64,000 nt of DNA. Origin: Taeniopygia guttata (taxonomy: Eukaryota > Chordata > Aves > Passeriformes > Estrildidae). Made by a program: the position numbers and the translations under genes. A model generated the notes under the pieces. That model searched no databases and was not told where the DNA came from. It was given only the letters and a program-made list of their open reading frames with translations. Location of the stretch: positions 15,343,501 to 15,407,500 of the forward strand of contig NC_133030.1 in assembly GCF_048771995.1 (NCBI RefSeq), written 5' to 3'. This document shows, piece by piece, positions 45,621 to 58,667 of this stretch (position 1 is the first letter of the stretch; each line of letters begins with the position of its first letter).

Positions 45621-47252
45621 CTGGGAAATTCTGTGTTATATTTGAAGAAATGAAACCCCAAGTTATAGGAAAATTATACTTCAGCAGGGGATATCTAAAA
45701 ACATAAAAATGATTTTTTGGAAAACATTCAAGGTAGATGTTTATTGTTGTGTGATTATACTAACACACAGGAGTGATTTAGCTGTTAATTCATGTGGGAG
45801 AGAAACAATCTTTCTGTGAAAATTCACTGTGGGGCAGGAGAAGAAACTGTGTGGCTACAGGGGACATGTGTAGGCATAGACTGACTCCTTACTTTTCCCT
45901 TTTCACTGTCAACTGATTATTAACAAACCATATTGGTCTCATGGTGGTGCTCATTCAGAAGAATTTTGTGTGGATGAATCACAAAGCATGGAGACAAAGG
46001 CTTAAGAAAATCCATAAAGTGTGGGTGAAATCTCTGTACTAGGCCAGGCAGAGTATTTAATTTTGACAGGTTTGCTTGGACATGAATTAATTACAGTTCT
46101 ACAGAATTGCATGATACACACTCATACATTCTTACTGAAAATTTTGATTTTTTCCTTTGTTAAAAATGCATTATTAATGGACATATAAAACCATATAAAT
46201 GAAACTGGAATAAAAATATTTTTAGCATTGGAAATTTCTTCTTCCAACTTTCAGTGCTTTAAACTTGGTTTTGTCCTTCATGTTTGCAACCTGTACTTGA
46301 CACTTCATAGAGGTCTGTGTGAAGACTGGAAGACTTTTTGCAAATACAGATTTCAGAGGAGGCTAATGAATCATGATTTCTACCAGTTTTATAACTGGTA
46401 AAAAAAATGATGCATCAAAAAGGGTTTCGTGAAAAGGAAATTGTCTGCTGTTCAAAGCCGAATATGGGTTTATTTTGCAGCACTGTCCAAGTTTTCAAAA
46501 AGGACATCAAAATCCTGTCCACAGATTCATAGATGCAGAAAAAAAAGGAAATATTGAATAGCTAAGATTTGTATTAAGTTATTTATGTTCCCACACTTTA
46601 GACATTTAGTGTCTTTTGGTCTTTTAAAGTCTTTTAGTTTGGGTTTTTTTTTTTTTAAGTCTTTAAAGTCTATTGAACTTTAAGCCCTTCTAGACCTTAG
46701 TGGTCATTTTTGTCCGTCTTTGTCCAAAATCTTTTTTTATTAGAGATTTGGATATTCTAAAATAATGCATAAAAATATTGGAGTGAGTCAACCTTTAAGG
46801 ACAGCATAGAGAATTACCAAGACTGAGATTTTGATGTTCCTTTGGGGATTTGAAATGGCTTTTTTTGGGGCTGAAAAGAGTTATACCTGCCCCAATGCCA
46901 ACTCAGAAGAAGGCAGATGAGCGGAGCCCCTTGCTCTGGCAAGAGGGATAACTTAAGGTCAATTACTTTTGCAGTCTGAGGTTCTTCAATCCAAAATTTT
47001 TGTCACTTCACAGGCTGCAAGCTGAGTTGAAGAGGTTCCTCAGAAGTCATTCCATACTGTAGTAGCAAGAACAGGAATTCTGCTGGGACACACCAAGTGC
47101 ACAGGAAACTGTGATGTTCTTACTTAATGGTCCTAGAGTTTCTGTGGTTTTTATGACAAAGTGTTTGTTGTCATATATCGATATGACCATATCTTACATA
47201 TATGCAAATAGAAGCACAACCATATCACTATTGTAAAAGTGGTAGTAGAAAA
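45621..47252. other. unique AT-rich sequence, nothing recognised
   Basis: No gene or repeat family. A poly-T patch lies near 46646 within repeated 'gtcttttaaagtc'-like words. Confidence 0.45.
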
Positions 47253-47314
47253 TGAATTTTCTAGGTATCTTGTCCAGGTTTATTAGAACCAGGACAAGAT
47301 ACCTAGAAAATTCA
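47253..47314. repeat. 62-nt hairpin, 28-bp arms
   Basis: The arms 47253-47280 and 47287-47314 pair at 27 of 28 positions (one A-A mismatch) around a 6-nt loop, TATTAG. The outer 23 bp pair perfectly and contain CTAGGTATCTTGTCC. This is a second long quasi-palindrome in the window, of better mixed composition than the one at 21.5 kb. Confidence 0.92.
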
Positions 47315-50300
47315 GTGCAAGAGGATACTTGATCTGTTTTAATCCTCACTTAGGCCTTGTTTCTGGTTCCAAACCCCATTCACATTGGGTGCAGGCAACA
47401 GAAACTGTGTCTGTGTTTTAAAACAAAAGAAAAATATATTTCTTTCAATTAAGATAATCACAGAGTTAATTGTGAGAATGTTGGTTTTTTTTTTTACTTT
47501 CTTGTGTGCTATGGAAACACTACCTTTAAACAATTAAATTCTGCCCATTCTCCAGTCAGTGCCATAGCCTAAATTCTAAAATTGCTTTTAAAAAGCAGAA
47601 CCAGGGGGAAGTGGCATAATCAGAAACAAAAGTGGCGCTGTCTTGATCTCTTAGAACTTTTTCAAAGATCACTGGAATATTTTCATTCAAAGTCTTCAAT
47701 TCTCATCTTCAATAACTAAACTGTTGTAGGTTCCCTCTGAATAGATATTTCTGATTATGAAGATTATGGCTGTGATCTGTCAAATGCCACTTAAGCAGAG
47801 TTCCCTAACTCATAACCTTATGCCTTTCCCAAGAAAACAATAGTTCCATTATAGGCAGAATTGGAAATTTGTTCTTTGTGGTTCTGGTTTGGTTGATCTG
47901 AAACCTTGGAATTAAATGACTCTTCTGACTTCACATTCCATTTTTTTTAGCTTAACCCACAACAGCAATGTTTTCACCCTGTCATCTAAAAAATATTATC
48001 ATTGGGCAAAGTTTAGCTCTTCCACGTTCAAGAGGCTCAACAGCAAGGTCTTAAAGAAAATGGGAAATTTGACAAATGGGATAGAACCTAAACTTTGAGA
48101 AATTTGAAATTCAAGAGTGCTTGTGTGTGTGCGGGGGGGAGGAAATCAGCATTAGGACTTGAAAAATGTGTAGCTGAACCACTAAGTGAAAGATTTGACT
48201 GTGTCCAAACAAGCAGCTGTTTTAACTGAGTTGCAAAATGCATTGTTTTGGTTTCAGAATAAAATTAGCTAATTCTTATGAGAAGTCATCTAATGCAGAC
48301 AAATACATTTACCATCCCCAAAGGAGCCTTCAAATCAAATGGTAGTCATTGCTTGTTATAAATATTATCTTTTTCATATTGATTTTTACTTCATAAACCA
48401 GACAGATTAAAATAGCCACAAAGGGTGTAAACTACCAAAGTAAAATTGGCAGGCAAGAGATTGCAATTCCCCACTTTTGGGATGCATTTCATGGGAGCAG
48501 CAGCCTTGGAAGTACTGCCAAGGTAGGCTTTCAAGTAGGTATGTATATATGTACAGAAAGAAAAAGAATTGTAAGGAAAAACACAAAAAAATTAAAAGGA
48601 AAAATTAATGAAAACCATAGAAAAAGGTTTTAAATATCATATTTCAAAACTTCTGTAGCGTATTTTTAGATTCTGTAACCCCTTTAGTTTTGTCAGAAAG
48701 ATAAGTTTCTGTGGACTAAGAAGTATGAAGTATCCTAAATTAATTTCTACATATATATCCTTGCTCCTGGTAGTCCTATAGTGCCTATAGAGTAGCTTTG
48801 CCTCTTGCACTGTGAGATTACATGGCTTGAATTATTTCACATTTATTGTGAATGCACAGGAGAGGAGAATAGGAACTGAGGCGTGGAGCAGTCTTATTTG
48901 CTTGCAAAACCTTGCACTCAGTCCACTTTTAAACTTTTTCTAATGCTCATACTCTTATTTAATAAGTCATATTAGGGGCAGAGTGTGAGGATAGCTGAAC
49001 AGAACACACTGTGCACAAATAGCACCCAGGAAAGTTGATATCTAAAATGTTTAATCAATTTCTCACAGTTGTTGTTGTTATATCAACAGTTTGAATATTT
49101 AACCAGAAGTTAAAACAGCCCTGAGGTAGGGCTAAGTCTGAAAAGCTATAAAATAGGTTACATTTGTTCACAGGTCTGTATAAAACTGATGTGTGAATTT
49201 AATTAGGCCAAAAGTATCACTACTGGGAGGAATCTAAGTGGAAATATACCTCTCTTGTTGCTAACATGTAAGAAAATTAATCTCCCTAAGTGTCTTTTTA
49301 CACTAAATTTAGGAAACAAATTATAGTCAATAAGGTCAGTGATAAAACATAGTTGTATTCTAGGTGTTCCAAGATGCCACAAAAATGTATTTCAGGATAT
49401 ATTTGATAATAATCATACAGATGCAGTTTTTCTGTTGAAATCCATGAAGCTGTGGGCAGACAGCATCACAGAAGGAACTGCACTGCCACCTCACAGCAGA
49501 GGGTGCCTAATTGCCTTTCTTCTTACTTAAGTTTTAAATAGAAGGTAAAAATTATTCTGTTTCTCATCAGTCAGCAAGCTGTTTATTGCAACAAATCAGT
49601 CATGCCCCTGTATTTCTGCCATACTAGTTCAGAGGTCTACAGGTGTGATACCAACAATCAGAGATCTTATTACAGCCTGTAGGTGCAAAATTATTTTTCT
49701 TTCTTTGCATTCCTGCATAGATTTCATTTGCATTTTCTCCAGTGTGCTTTCATATCCATCACCAGAAGCTCTCAGCAGTGATTACCAGCTTTTGTTGTTT
49801 TATGTTGCTTTTCTGCTATTTGATAGAGTCTATTTTTAATATTGCTTCTGACTACTGCATGTGCAGGCTTGTCTCAGCAGTTCAATCCTGAGTGTCAGGC
49901 ATTCAATTAAACAGGGTATTTTATTCGAGGAGACTGCAGTGTGTCTAGCCCAGTAACTATCTGAGCAAGTAAGAAGGAAGGCAGGCAAATATTTCCCTTG
50001 AATATGGCATGACATCTGCAGCCAAATGTGAAAAGATAACAGGATTTGCTTTTCTTTAACATTATTATTTCCTTTCAATTGGGTGCAGAATTTTGAGGGG
50101 TGAAGTTTAAGACTGGGTGTTGCTGCAATAAAAATGGGTTTGCATGTGTCACATAGCAGCAATAAATTTGTGTAGAAGTTTTGGACAATGCCACTCTGGT
50201 GCATTTTAGGGGTTTTTCTGTGAGTTCTTATATCATTTAGACCATTTTAAGGCATGCATTTTCAGGTGTGTACATACTGATCTATAGGTGATATTTTGAA

Positions 50301-50559
50301 ATTTTACATTACAAGCATTTTTTTTCCCCTCATACTTTTGAAGCTGTTGACTTGGTCACAGAAGTTTGAGTGTAAAAGAATTATTCACATGACATTAAAA
50401 AGAATTAAACATTACATACTTTATATTACACGGGTGTTATTAACAAAATATGACCACTTGAGTAGTTATTATTTAAACTGTAAATTTCTAAGAAGCACCC
50501 TGTGAATTTGTAAGTAGAGACCTATTTTCAAAAACAGCTTTATACATTTAAGATCATAG
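47315..50559. other. unique AT-rich sequence, no gene seen
   Basis: Possible 3' untranslated sequence of the candidate gene at 50.56-51.76 kb would lie at its right edge. No clear AATAAA was identified close downstream on the minus strand. Other open frames have no support. Confidence 0.4.
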
Positions 50560-50646
50560 CTATATTTTCTTTTTAACTTCACCTAAACCATAGTTCTGAG
50601 GGTCATCATCAGCATAACTTATTGTCTTGCCAGCATTATCAACCCA
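50560..50646 (-). CDS. candidate coding exon (possibly terminal), product unknown
   Basis: On the minus strand a T-rich acceptor ending ACTTCAG precedes TGGGTTGATAATGC. Only one of three frames is open, and it enters in phase 0, matching the phase-0 exit of the candidate exon at 51690-51755. The peptide reads WVDNAGKTISYADDDPQNYG and looks like soluble protein sequence. It either ends at a TAG at 50560-50562 (last residues EVKKKI) or is spliced at a weaker donor, GTGAAG, leaving 50583-50646 with a one-base overhang. I do not recognise the protein. Of the exon candidates this pair is the best supported, through phase agreement and single open frames. Confidence 0.4.
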   Translation of the reverse strand, partial: WVDNAGKTISYADDDPQNYGLGEVKKKI

Positions 50647-51689
50647 CTGAAGTAAAAAAATAAAGGAATGTAGTTAAAATAGCTTAAAAATAATGTTTTG
50701 TCAGCTTGAGTCATATTGGTTGAAACTGGTTATTGAGTATTCCCAGGAGTAATCAAATCAATTGTTGGAGCAGAGGGGACAGAGAGATAACACACATGAA
50801 TGTGTTAAGTAGCTGAGGACTCAAATTTTTACCCCTTCATTTAACCCCAGCTAAAAATGGGGGATTGCATATGCTCATGTCATAAATACATTTGATTTAC
50901 TAGACAACTAAAAAAACCTAGTCACTGGTGAAAACAGGATTTGTATATTTTTACCACAAGAAATAGTCTTGGTAAAAGACTTTGTAATCCAACTGGAGCA
51001 TATATTGTTACATATACTTAAATTTTAAATATAAAATATCAAATGATCTGTAATAGTATCAATGATGGTTTACAGGTGATTAGAGTATTGACAGTTGTGA
51101 CTGTACATTTAGATGATGTGCAGATTATAACTACACTCACCATCTGAGTCTGCATTTCAGTTCATTGATATTCAATTGGAATATTTTCCCCTGGAATTTA
51201 TTTGCAGGTGTCGTTTACAGAATGAGACAAGTTTCATGTCTACATACAGTACTTGAACGCTCAACAACCAGTAGAACATTTCTTATATCAACAACCTAAA
51301 TGGAATAATTTCTGAGTGAAATTTCAGTAGAAGTGCAGCCCTGCCTGCATCCAATTTCCAAAGACAGAAGTACAGTAAGTCATTGCTGATGATAACTTCT
51401 TACTTCTCAAGATGCACCTTATTTTTCAGCCTTTACCGGAAGAAGTCAAAGAGATTGACGTTTTTTTTCCTCAGTAGCAGACTGTTGCCTTCTCTCTTCT
51501 CTCTAGTAAGGAAAATGCATTGTCAAGAGCTGAACTAACTCCTGCTGGTGTATTAATTAATACTACCACCTGGATCTATCAACAGCAAGACAGCCAGATT
51601 CACACTAGGGGATAAAAAACAATCTGCACCTTGTCAGCCCTGCCACACTGGGAGTAGTCACAGGTCTGCAGCCCCTGGTAATTACTCAC
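50647..51689. other. putative intron between two candidate exons
   Basis: 1.04 kb of AT-rich sequence without recognised repeats. It would begin with GTGAGT and end with CAG on the minus strand. Confidence 0.35.
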
Positions 51690-51755
51690 CCGGGTCTTCA
51701 CACTGCCTGCATTTCCATTTTGATTGTTGACATTGCACAGTACTGCCTCATCTGC
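51690..51755 (-). CDS. candidate internal coding exon, product unknown
   Basis: A 66-nt segment on the minus strand is flanked by near-consensus signals: a long pyrimidine tract ending CCACCTTTTTAG and the donor CGG followed by GTGAGTAATT. Only one frame is open, entering and leaving in phase 0. It reads ADEAVLCNVNNQNG and then ends SVKTR. GC content is visibly higher than in the flanks. The next segment in the same direction (50646 downward) opens in the same phase only. No family assignment can be made from so short a peptide. The exon status is inference. Confidence 0.42.
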
Positions 51756-52696
51756 CTAAAAAGGTGGGAAAAAGTGAACAAAGTATGTTAGGCCTGGTAA
51801 TTACACCACTGTCACCTCTCCCAGCTCTTGGACCCCATCAGTAAAATGATAGTTGTCAGTCTCCTGTTAACTGTTTCATTAAAAGGGAATGATTATGTTG
51901 AGTGAATGAGTTGACACTAAGAATCAACACCTTCTGAGCAGCTGTGAAAATATTTAGAATGGATTTAGGTACCAAGAGCCTAAGTGAAATGAGAAAGAAC
52001 AACCATAGGTTGAACAAATTAATAAAAATTGGAAGTATTAATTTAAATTATTAAATATTAATCTCGTGTAGCTGGAAGAATAGATTTGAATTCCTGAAAA
52101 GAAACTAAAACTGTACTTTTGAGAGTCTGAATATACTTAAAAGAAAGCACTTATGAAGTTGTGAACTAAACTCCACTGACAGGGATTCTGTGTGTTGTGG
52201 AAGCAAATTTACATTTTCACTACTTTGCACACTTTATTTTTTAAGTATTTGTGGTATTTATCTGTTGATATCAAAGAGACCATTTCTTTCAGGAAAAGAG
52301 AAGAAAACATCAGTGGGTTCTGCAGAGAACACAAAAATGTGCAGAGAATACATTAATAATTCTGACCCATATTTCAGCACTGACAGCACAGCTCAGGATC
52401 CCAAAGGATGAATCCACAAAGTTTATTAAATCTCTCTCATTTAGATTCATTAATATAGAAAATATCATGTAAAAACTTATTTACAGTATAGCTGACAAGT
52501 TGATTCTGGATATTGGGCTAGTGGTATGATTAGAGAATTCAGGCATTTCAAATTTTGTTGCCTGAAGCCTTTTCCATCATGTAACACAGAAGGAATATGT
52601 TAACAGTGGTGACCCATGGAATGATAAGGCACACATGGACAGAGAGATTAGAAGAGGATCCTGTTTTAAGGTTATGGACATCATCACTATCATTAC
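51756..52696. other. unique sequence, nothing recognised
   Basis: No further upstream exon of the candidate gene could be identified with confidence. Confidence 0.4.
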
Positions 52697-53175
52697 TTCA
52701 CAGAATCACAGAATAATGAGGTTGAAAGAGACCTCTAAGATCATACAGTCCAACCTGTGCCCTAACACCACAACTAAACTATAGCACCAAGTGCCAAGTT
52801 CAGTCTTTTTTTAAACATATCCAGAGATGGTGATTCCACCACCTCCCTAGGAAGACAATTCCAGTATTTTATTATTCTTTCAGTGAATTTTTTTTCCTTA
52901 TATCCAACCTAAACCTTCCCTGACATAGCTTGAGACCGTGTCCTCTTGTTCTGTCAGTTGCTGCTCCGTGGAAGAGACCGACCCCCACCTGTCTACAACC
53001 TCCCTTCAGGAAGTTGTAGAGAGCCATAAGGTCACCTCTAAGCCTCCTCTTCTCCAGGCTAAACAACTCCAGCTCCTTCAAATGTTCCTCATAGGGCTTG
53101 TGTTCCAAGCCCCTCACCAGCCTTGTTGCCCTCCTCTGGATGTACTCGAGCATCTCTGTGTCCTTCCTTGTGCAT
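52697..53175 (-). mobile_element. CR1 LINE, 5'-truncated, minus strand
   Basis: The plus strand starts with the complement of the CR1 3' end (CACAGAATCACAGAAT, then GTTGAAAGAGACCTCTAAG). The minus strand from about 53153 down to 52872 encodes the conserved C-terminus of CR1 ORF2: [17 protein letters not shown], then [11 protein letters not shown], then [10 protein letters not shown]. The frame is broken near 52880: after RKK the consensus continues in another frame (TERIIKYWN, then LPREVVESPSLDMF), so a small indel has disrupted it. Homology ends at about 53175, giving a typical short truncated copy. It is not a functional gene. Confidence 0.95.
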
Positions 53176-55960
53176 GTTGGAGGAGATAGGGAAGGAGGTC
53201 TTTGGGAGCCAGAAATCTGGTGCTAATCAAAATAGCTTGTTGCTTTTTGTTTTCCATTTCTGAACAGAACCAATTGCCAGGTGCACATCAGCTATCAGTA
53301 GTTTAGCTATATGTGGTAATTGCAGCATTGCATGCATCATAAAGGTAGTGATCACTAAACGCTGCTTAACAATGGTGTTTGTACCTCAAATTGATCACCT
53401 GTTATTGAAAGACGGAAGAGAATTTCAAGTCTGTAGTCATTTTGAAGATCTGAGTGTCTCCTGCTCATACCAGTAGCCAGTAAGATTTGTGTATTTGTTA
53501 TATTTGTCAGATGAAAGGTAATACAGATATTTGTTGCCAGTTCAGAGTAAAAAGATTCTCTCTACTGCTACAGCAAAGGACGACCACCTCACCAACCAGC
53601 CAGTTACTGTGAACTCCAGAACAGATCCCTGTAATGCCCATTTCTCCTATGTGGCTTTATTATTATTGTTGTTATTCTTAATGCCATCATGAATTATGGA
53701 TATTTGAAATTTCCATGTGAACTGTCCCTTTCGATGGCCAAAATTCAAGCTTGTTGAATCACAGCATTTCAAATAGTTTCAAAGAGAATACATAGCTTTG
53801 ATGAAGGGATAGCACTTTCTGGTGATTTATTTTCTTGAGTCATTGTTAGAGAAAGACTGAGATTCACATTTTGAGCTGTCATTCTCATGTTAAATAATGT
53901 CTGTACATGGAGATGCACAGGAAATAGCTAGACAGAAACACCTGCAGGGTTTGTTCCAAAATATTCCAAGTTGCAAAGAAATCCTGCCTCTGTCAAAGCA
54001 TCTGCAGTAACCTGGTATGGATGGGCTCATTGGGCTTATAAAATTGAATTTCTACTTTACAGCACTTCTCTTGTCTGTTCTACAAAGCATCTTGTAGGTG
54101 CTTTAGTCAAGACAAGGAAAAAGGTTTCAAACAAAATAGAATTTGCAGCCAAACAGAATAATTTTATCCAAAGATTCCCCAAACAGTTTTACTTGGTATA
54201 TGGAGTAGAGAATGCCAAGATTTTATATTTGTTTCTGTAGGAATTTATGTATTTGAAGAATAAATTTGAAAGTTTTGGTCCTTCTCTGAGAACCCTTTCA
54301 GCTTAAAGATCAACAATAATGGGGTTCACAGTGTAAGTACCATAAATTGTAGGAGGTATTTGTTGGTTAAGTAGTAAAAGGTTAAAAGGTTTTAACTTCA
54401 GACTCTTCATTTAATCTGTTCAAGATTTTCTAACCTTCAGTATTGCCTGGCAACTCAGGGCCAGGATGAGTGCATGGAATGGGATGGATTAAAGAGAGAA
54501 AGCCAAAGGTGTAGTTCTCCATTGCTTTGGAGGTGGATTACTTCTCTGGAGATGGAAATCAGGCATGTGTTGTTCCTTATACCTTACTTTTCAGGTTGGT
54601 TTCTTGCTCAGGAGGGCCAGGATGGTTTGGTTTTGCTTTGAAGGACTGTAAATATTGTGCCTCAAAATAACATTTATTTTTAAATCTGTTTCCCCGTGTT
54701 AATTGAGAGGATAATGACCAAATCAAGGAATCAGGACCTATCCTATTGGTTTATTCCTATTTGCATTACTAGGCATTCCTAGTATGCCTATGTTTTTCTT
54801 GCACCTGCTGCCAAAACTACCAGCTGTGTATTACTTTATGTTTATGTACTGTTACACCAGAAAATTCAGAAAAATGCCATAAATAATAGTTAAACAAAAC
54901 TTTTCAGCCAAAAATTGTTAATGTGAAATAAATATAAAATTCTAAACCAGATACAGCAACATGCCAGAGACAGTGAAATTACTGCATCGCAATACTGACA
55001 AGCAATTTTAAATACAAGATGTGACTTTTTATTTTGTTTTGGCTTGAAAGCTGTTTAGGTTAATGAGTGAAGTCTTGTCTCTTCTTCTCTCATCTTGTAA
55101 TTGCTGTGGCAGGTCACAAACCCTATAAAAAGTCATATAAGAGTAATAAAAAAACCTCTAACTTTGAACCAAATGAGTTCATATTTCTACTGTATTCATA
55201 TTCTACTGTAACAGAGCATAGGAGCTGGGGTTTTTGAAGCCAATGGGTAATAGATCAATATACTCAAAAAAAAAAAAAAAAGAAAAGGCAAATGTCCTTT
55301 TCATCAGATATAATTCATTACTAGGCATAACCCAGTCCACATATAGATGCATCCTTGTTTTCATGTACTCCTCTTATTCTTTGCTCCCATCAAGAGTTCA
55401 GAAATCCAGGAGTGCAACATTGTCCCCGTGTCCTTAACAATGCTGGTCATGGACAAAAAAAAAAGAATGTGGAAAGAGATTAATCTACAATAGAAAACTG
55501 TCATGAAACTCTTTTTAAGGAGGAATCATTTGCAACGTTGCATGACATAAGCTATTCTCTTGGTATATTGTTTTGAGTTACAAACTTATTCTGCAGGGTT
55601 TTTGTTCTGCTTGTTTTGATATGATAAATCTTCCATTGATCTCCTGCATATTTACCCTGACTTTTAACTTTTAATCCATTATTAAAGTGCTCATTTGAAT
55701 TGAAGGCTAAAATCAGAAATTATTTTACTGCATTAAAATTTTTTGAATATACAGTCAGGTATCTATGCAGTAGAACTACCTAGCTGAGGAATATACACCG
55801 AGAAATGCAAAGAAATTAGATGTAGACAGAAACCTAGAAATTCTGTTTTGCTAATTCCTGCATTCTCCTCATACAAGTTATCCAAATAAATATTTCTAGC
55901 TCATTTAAGTGATCAAAATTTTAAACTTGTGCTTTTTACATCTACTCTTCTGATGCTGTT
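53176..55960. other. unique AT-rich sequence, nothing recognised
   Basis: The open frame at 53971-54240 has no recognisable domain. A 15-nt A-run lies near 55266. Weak splice-like pairs (53.59 kb minus, 54.3 kb plus) do not form a chain. Confidence 0.4.
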
Positions 55961-56043
55961 GATACTTCATCTTCTGGATTTCTTCCTCAAAGAATACTTT
56001 ATCTTCTGGATAATACTTTATCTTCTAGATTTCTTCCTCAAAA
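55961..56043 (+). repeat. local tandem duplication (CATCTTCTGGATTTCTTCC units)
   Basis: ATCTTCTGGATTTCTTCCTC (from 55969) recurs as ATCTTCTAGATTTCTTCCTC (from about 56021). A shortened copy (ATACTTTATCTTCTGG) lies between. It looks like a recent nested slippage duplication. Confidence 0.85.
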
Positions 56044-58667
56044 TGTAAACTATTTCTGACATTACAAGCAAGTATGCCTGAAGTCCAACATATGTTTAAA
56101 TCAAGCAACAATTAACATATGCTGACTTGTAGGCTGAAGATTCCCAAATTACACATACTTTGTTAGCTATTTTAGAACTCATATGTTCATACACTTAAAT
56201 AAATATTAAAACTACTTCTAAAAACTTTAAATGGTTTTAAGTGTATTTTGAGTTCCCCCAGGTTAAATAAAAAAAAAAAAACAACCATTTTTTTTTTTAT
56301 AATAAAGACCAGATTCTGGGCCTGCCAAATTCTGATTTTTTTGTCCCTCTCACTCACACATTTTTCTTACACAAGTCAGAAGAAATATCCCAGTTCCTGT
56401 TTTTTGTAATTTTTCTGTCTCTGTGATTTTCTCTAAAATGGTTTTGTGCATTCTTTTTTCAAAGTATGTGCACTGTATGTTTTTATGAATAAGATGAGAT
56501 TAGCATTTGGTTTATCTCTGAACAGGGGACAGCTACAAGGAAGAACCTAAAACTGTATTCCTTCTGCAAAATGTATTGTTCAAGCTCCAGTGGTTTGGTT
56601 TGGTTTGTTTTGTTTTCAGAAAGCTACATTAGATAAGACTATGAAAAGAAGTGGGCTTAAAAGTATTCTAGACTATTTTGTTTATCAGAAAAGGGTCACA
56701 AAGTTTTGACAGGAATATTTGTTCTCCATGCTGCCACCCACTCCCTGCCTCCAGGATACCATACAAAATCCTCCTTATATTTGAGAGACTTTACTGAAAA
56801 TTGTTAAGATGAAATATGACAACCTGAAACAAATTACTTTTTTGGAAAATTGCAAGGAAATGGAAACAGACATTTTAAAAGAACAAGCTTCAACAAGAAG
56901 TAGTTATGATGTAGTTCTGGCAGACAAAGCAAGATGTCTTCAGCTCAGATTTCTCAAGATCTGAGGGAGTAAATCTGTATACGGCTCAAAATATTCTAAA
57001 AATTTTGGACCCTGTTCTGCAGTTTCCAGGCATGGAACTGCTTCAGTTTGGTTCTGTGGACTTCTCAGTTATGGAGAAAGTAGAATGCATTAATTCTCTG
57101 GGTACAAAATTAGAGAGAGAGGGTCTCTTATCAGCTGAGTCACATGCCTCACTTTATCTGGATAAATGTGTTTTATATAGCCTTCCATAAACCTTGTTCT
57201 CTTTCTTCTTCACAGGCAGATTTCAGAGTTGGAAGCATGTGAAGTAGAATGAGCAGGTAGCAAGGTGCTAACAAATGAAAAAAAAACCCTAAAACTTCTT
57301 TTGGCATATGTATTTTCTAATTTATATGTTTCACTACCATTATATGGAAATCAGCCACAGAAGGAACTTGCATATGATATGTCTATTTTTAGAGATCCGG
57401 ATTTTTAAGCAAATCAAACAATATGCAAAAAAAGCTGCATGTATGCAAGTGCATTTCTACAATGCCAAAATATGTATTTCTTTGAACAATATTAATTTAC
57501 ATATCATTCCAATTCCCAGTTTCTTTGCTTACTTGGGGTCTTTAGTCCAGCTGTGTAAAGTCCATTTGTGAATTGTATAGTAAAAAGGAGGCTCCCTTGA
57601 GTGAGAAGAGCTCTTTTATTCCTTGTGCTTGTGGAGGATTCAAAGTGAAGTGAGAGAATGGCTTTAGAGTGTCACCATTCCAGTGATTTAAAATAAAAAA
57701 TAAATTAAAAGGCAATTGTTGATTTACAAGAACAGTGCTTCTTCACTGCTAATAACAGGGATTTCCATGATCTGTTTTGCTCCATTTAAAAAGACAAAAC
57801 CAAAACACCTTCCAAAATTAATCAAAACTAAGCCAAGACAATTGACTGAAACTGTCTTAGAAAAAGCAGTTGCTTTGCTGCACACTATAGATGTGTACTC
57901 TGTTTTTATTACCCTCCAGACTTATAAAAATCACATTGTTATCTTAGTCTTTGAAATGTAAAAATGCTGGCACATCAAAGAAATATTGTGATGGTCAAAG
58001 AAATTTAGAAGGAGTGTATATAATGAATACTTAACACTGGAGCTTTACTTCTTTTTTTTCTTTTTTTTTTTTGGTGCAGATATCCATTGTAACAACTTAA
58101 AGCTGGAAAATGAGGCATGAAATTGTTTGTAGAAGGTTCAGTAAATTGAATCTTAAGCATTTGTATGTTTGCTGCAAAACTAAGCTTACAATTTTTGTCA
58201 TAACATAGGTATTTTTGCATTTGTTCTGTAGCTTGTTAAACAAAAAGCAGATAAGAAAAACAGCAAAGAAAAACATTTAGAGGATTATAAGGAGCATACA
58301 AAAGCCAACAACACGCCAGGAGACAGAGATGAGGACACCCTCCATGAGTAGAGGTGTTTTAGTCATGCTGAGGATATGAAAAGTGCAGTGAATTAAGCTT
58401 CTCTAAACTTCTGCAGTAGATTCAAGCCCTCTGTATGATCTGGAGCAGACAGGCTCATTGCAGCACACAAAGCCTCTCCTTTCTGCTGCCATGTTCATCC
58501 AGCTTGCAGTATTTAGGGTTTCCTGTTCAAAGCTTGCTTTGCCACCTTTATCAGTGCTCTTCCTTCCAAAAGCACTTGCCCTTTAGGAATGGTTGGCTTG
58601 CAGAAGTCTGAAATCTTTTTTCTTGTCCTGCTGCCACTTGAATGAAACCTTTCCTTAGGTCAGTAGT
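56044..58667. other. unique AT-rich sequence, nothing recognised
   Basis: Short poly-A/T patches occur at about 56268-56300 and 58050-58073. Chance open frames only. Confidence 0.45.

Noticed and set aside
52872..53153. 93-codon minus-strand frame with reverse-transcriptase-like sequence
   Set aside because: It is the C-terminal remnant of a truncated CR1 with a frameshift, so it is annotated as a mobile element, not a gene.
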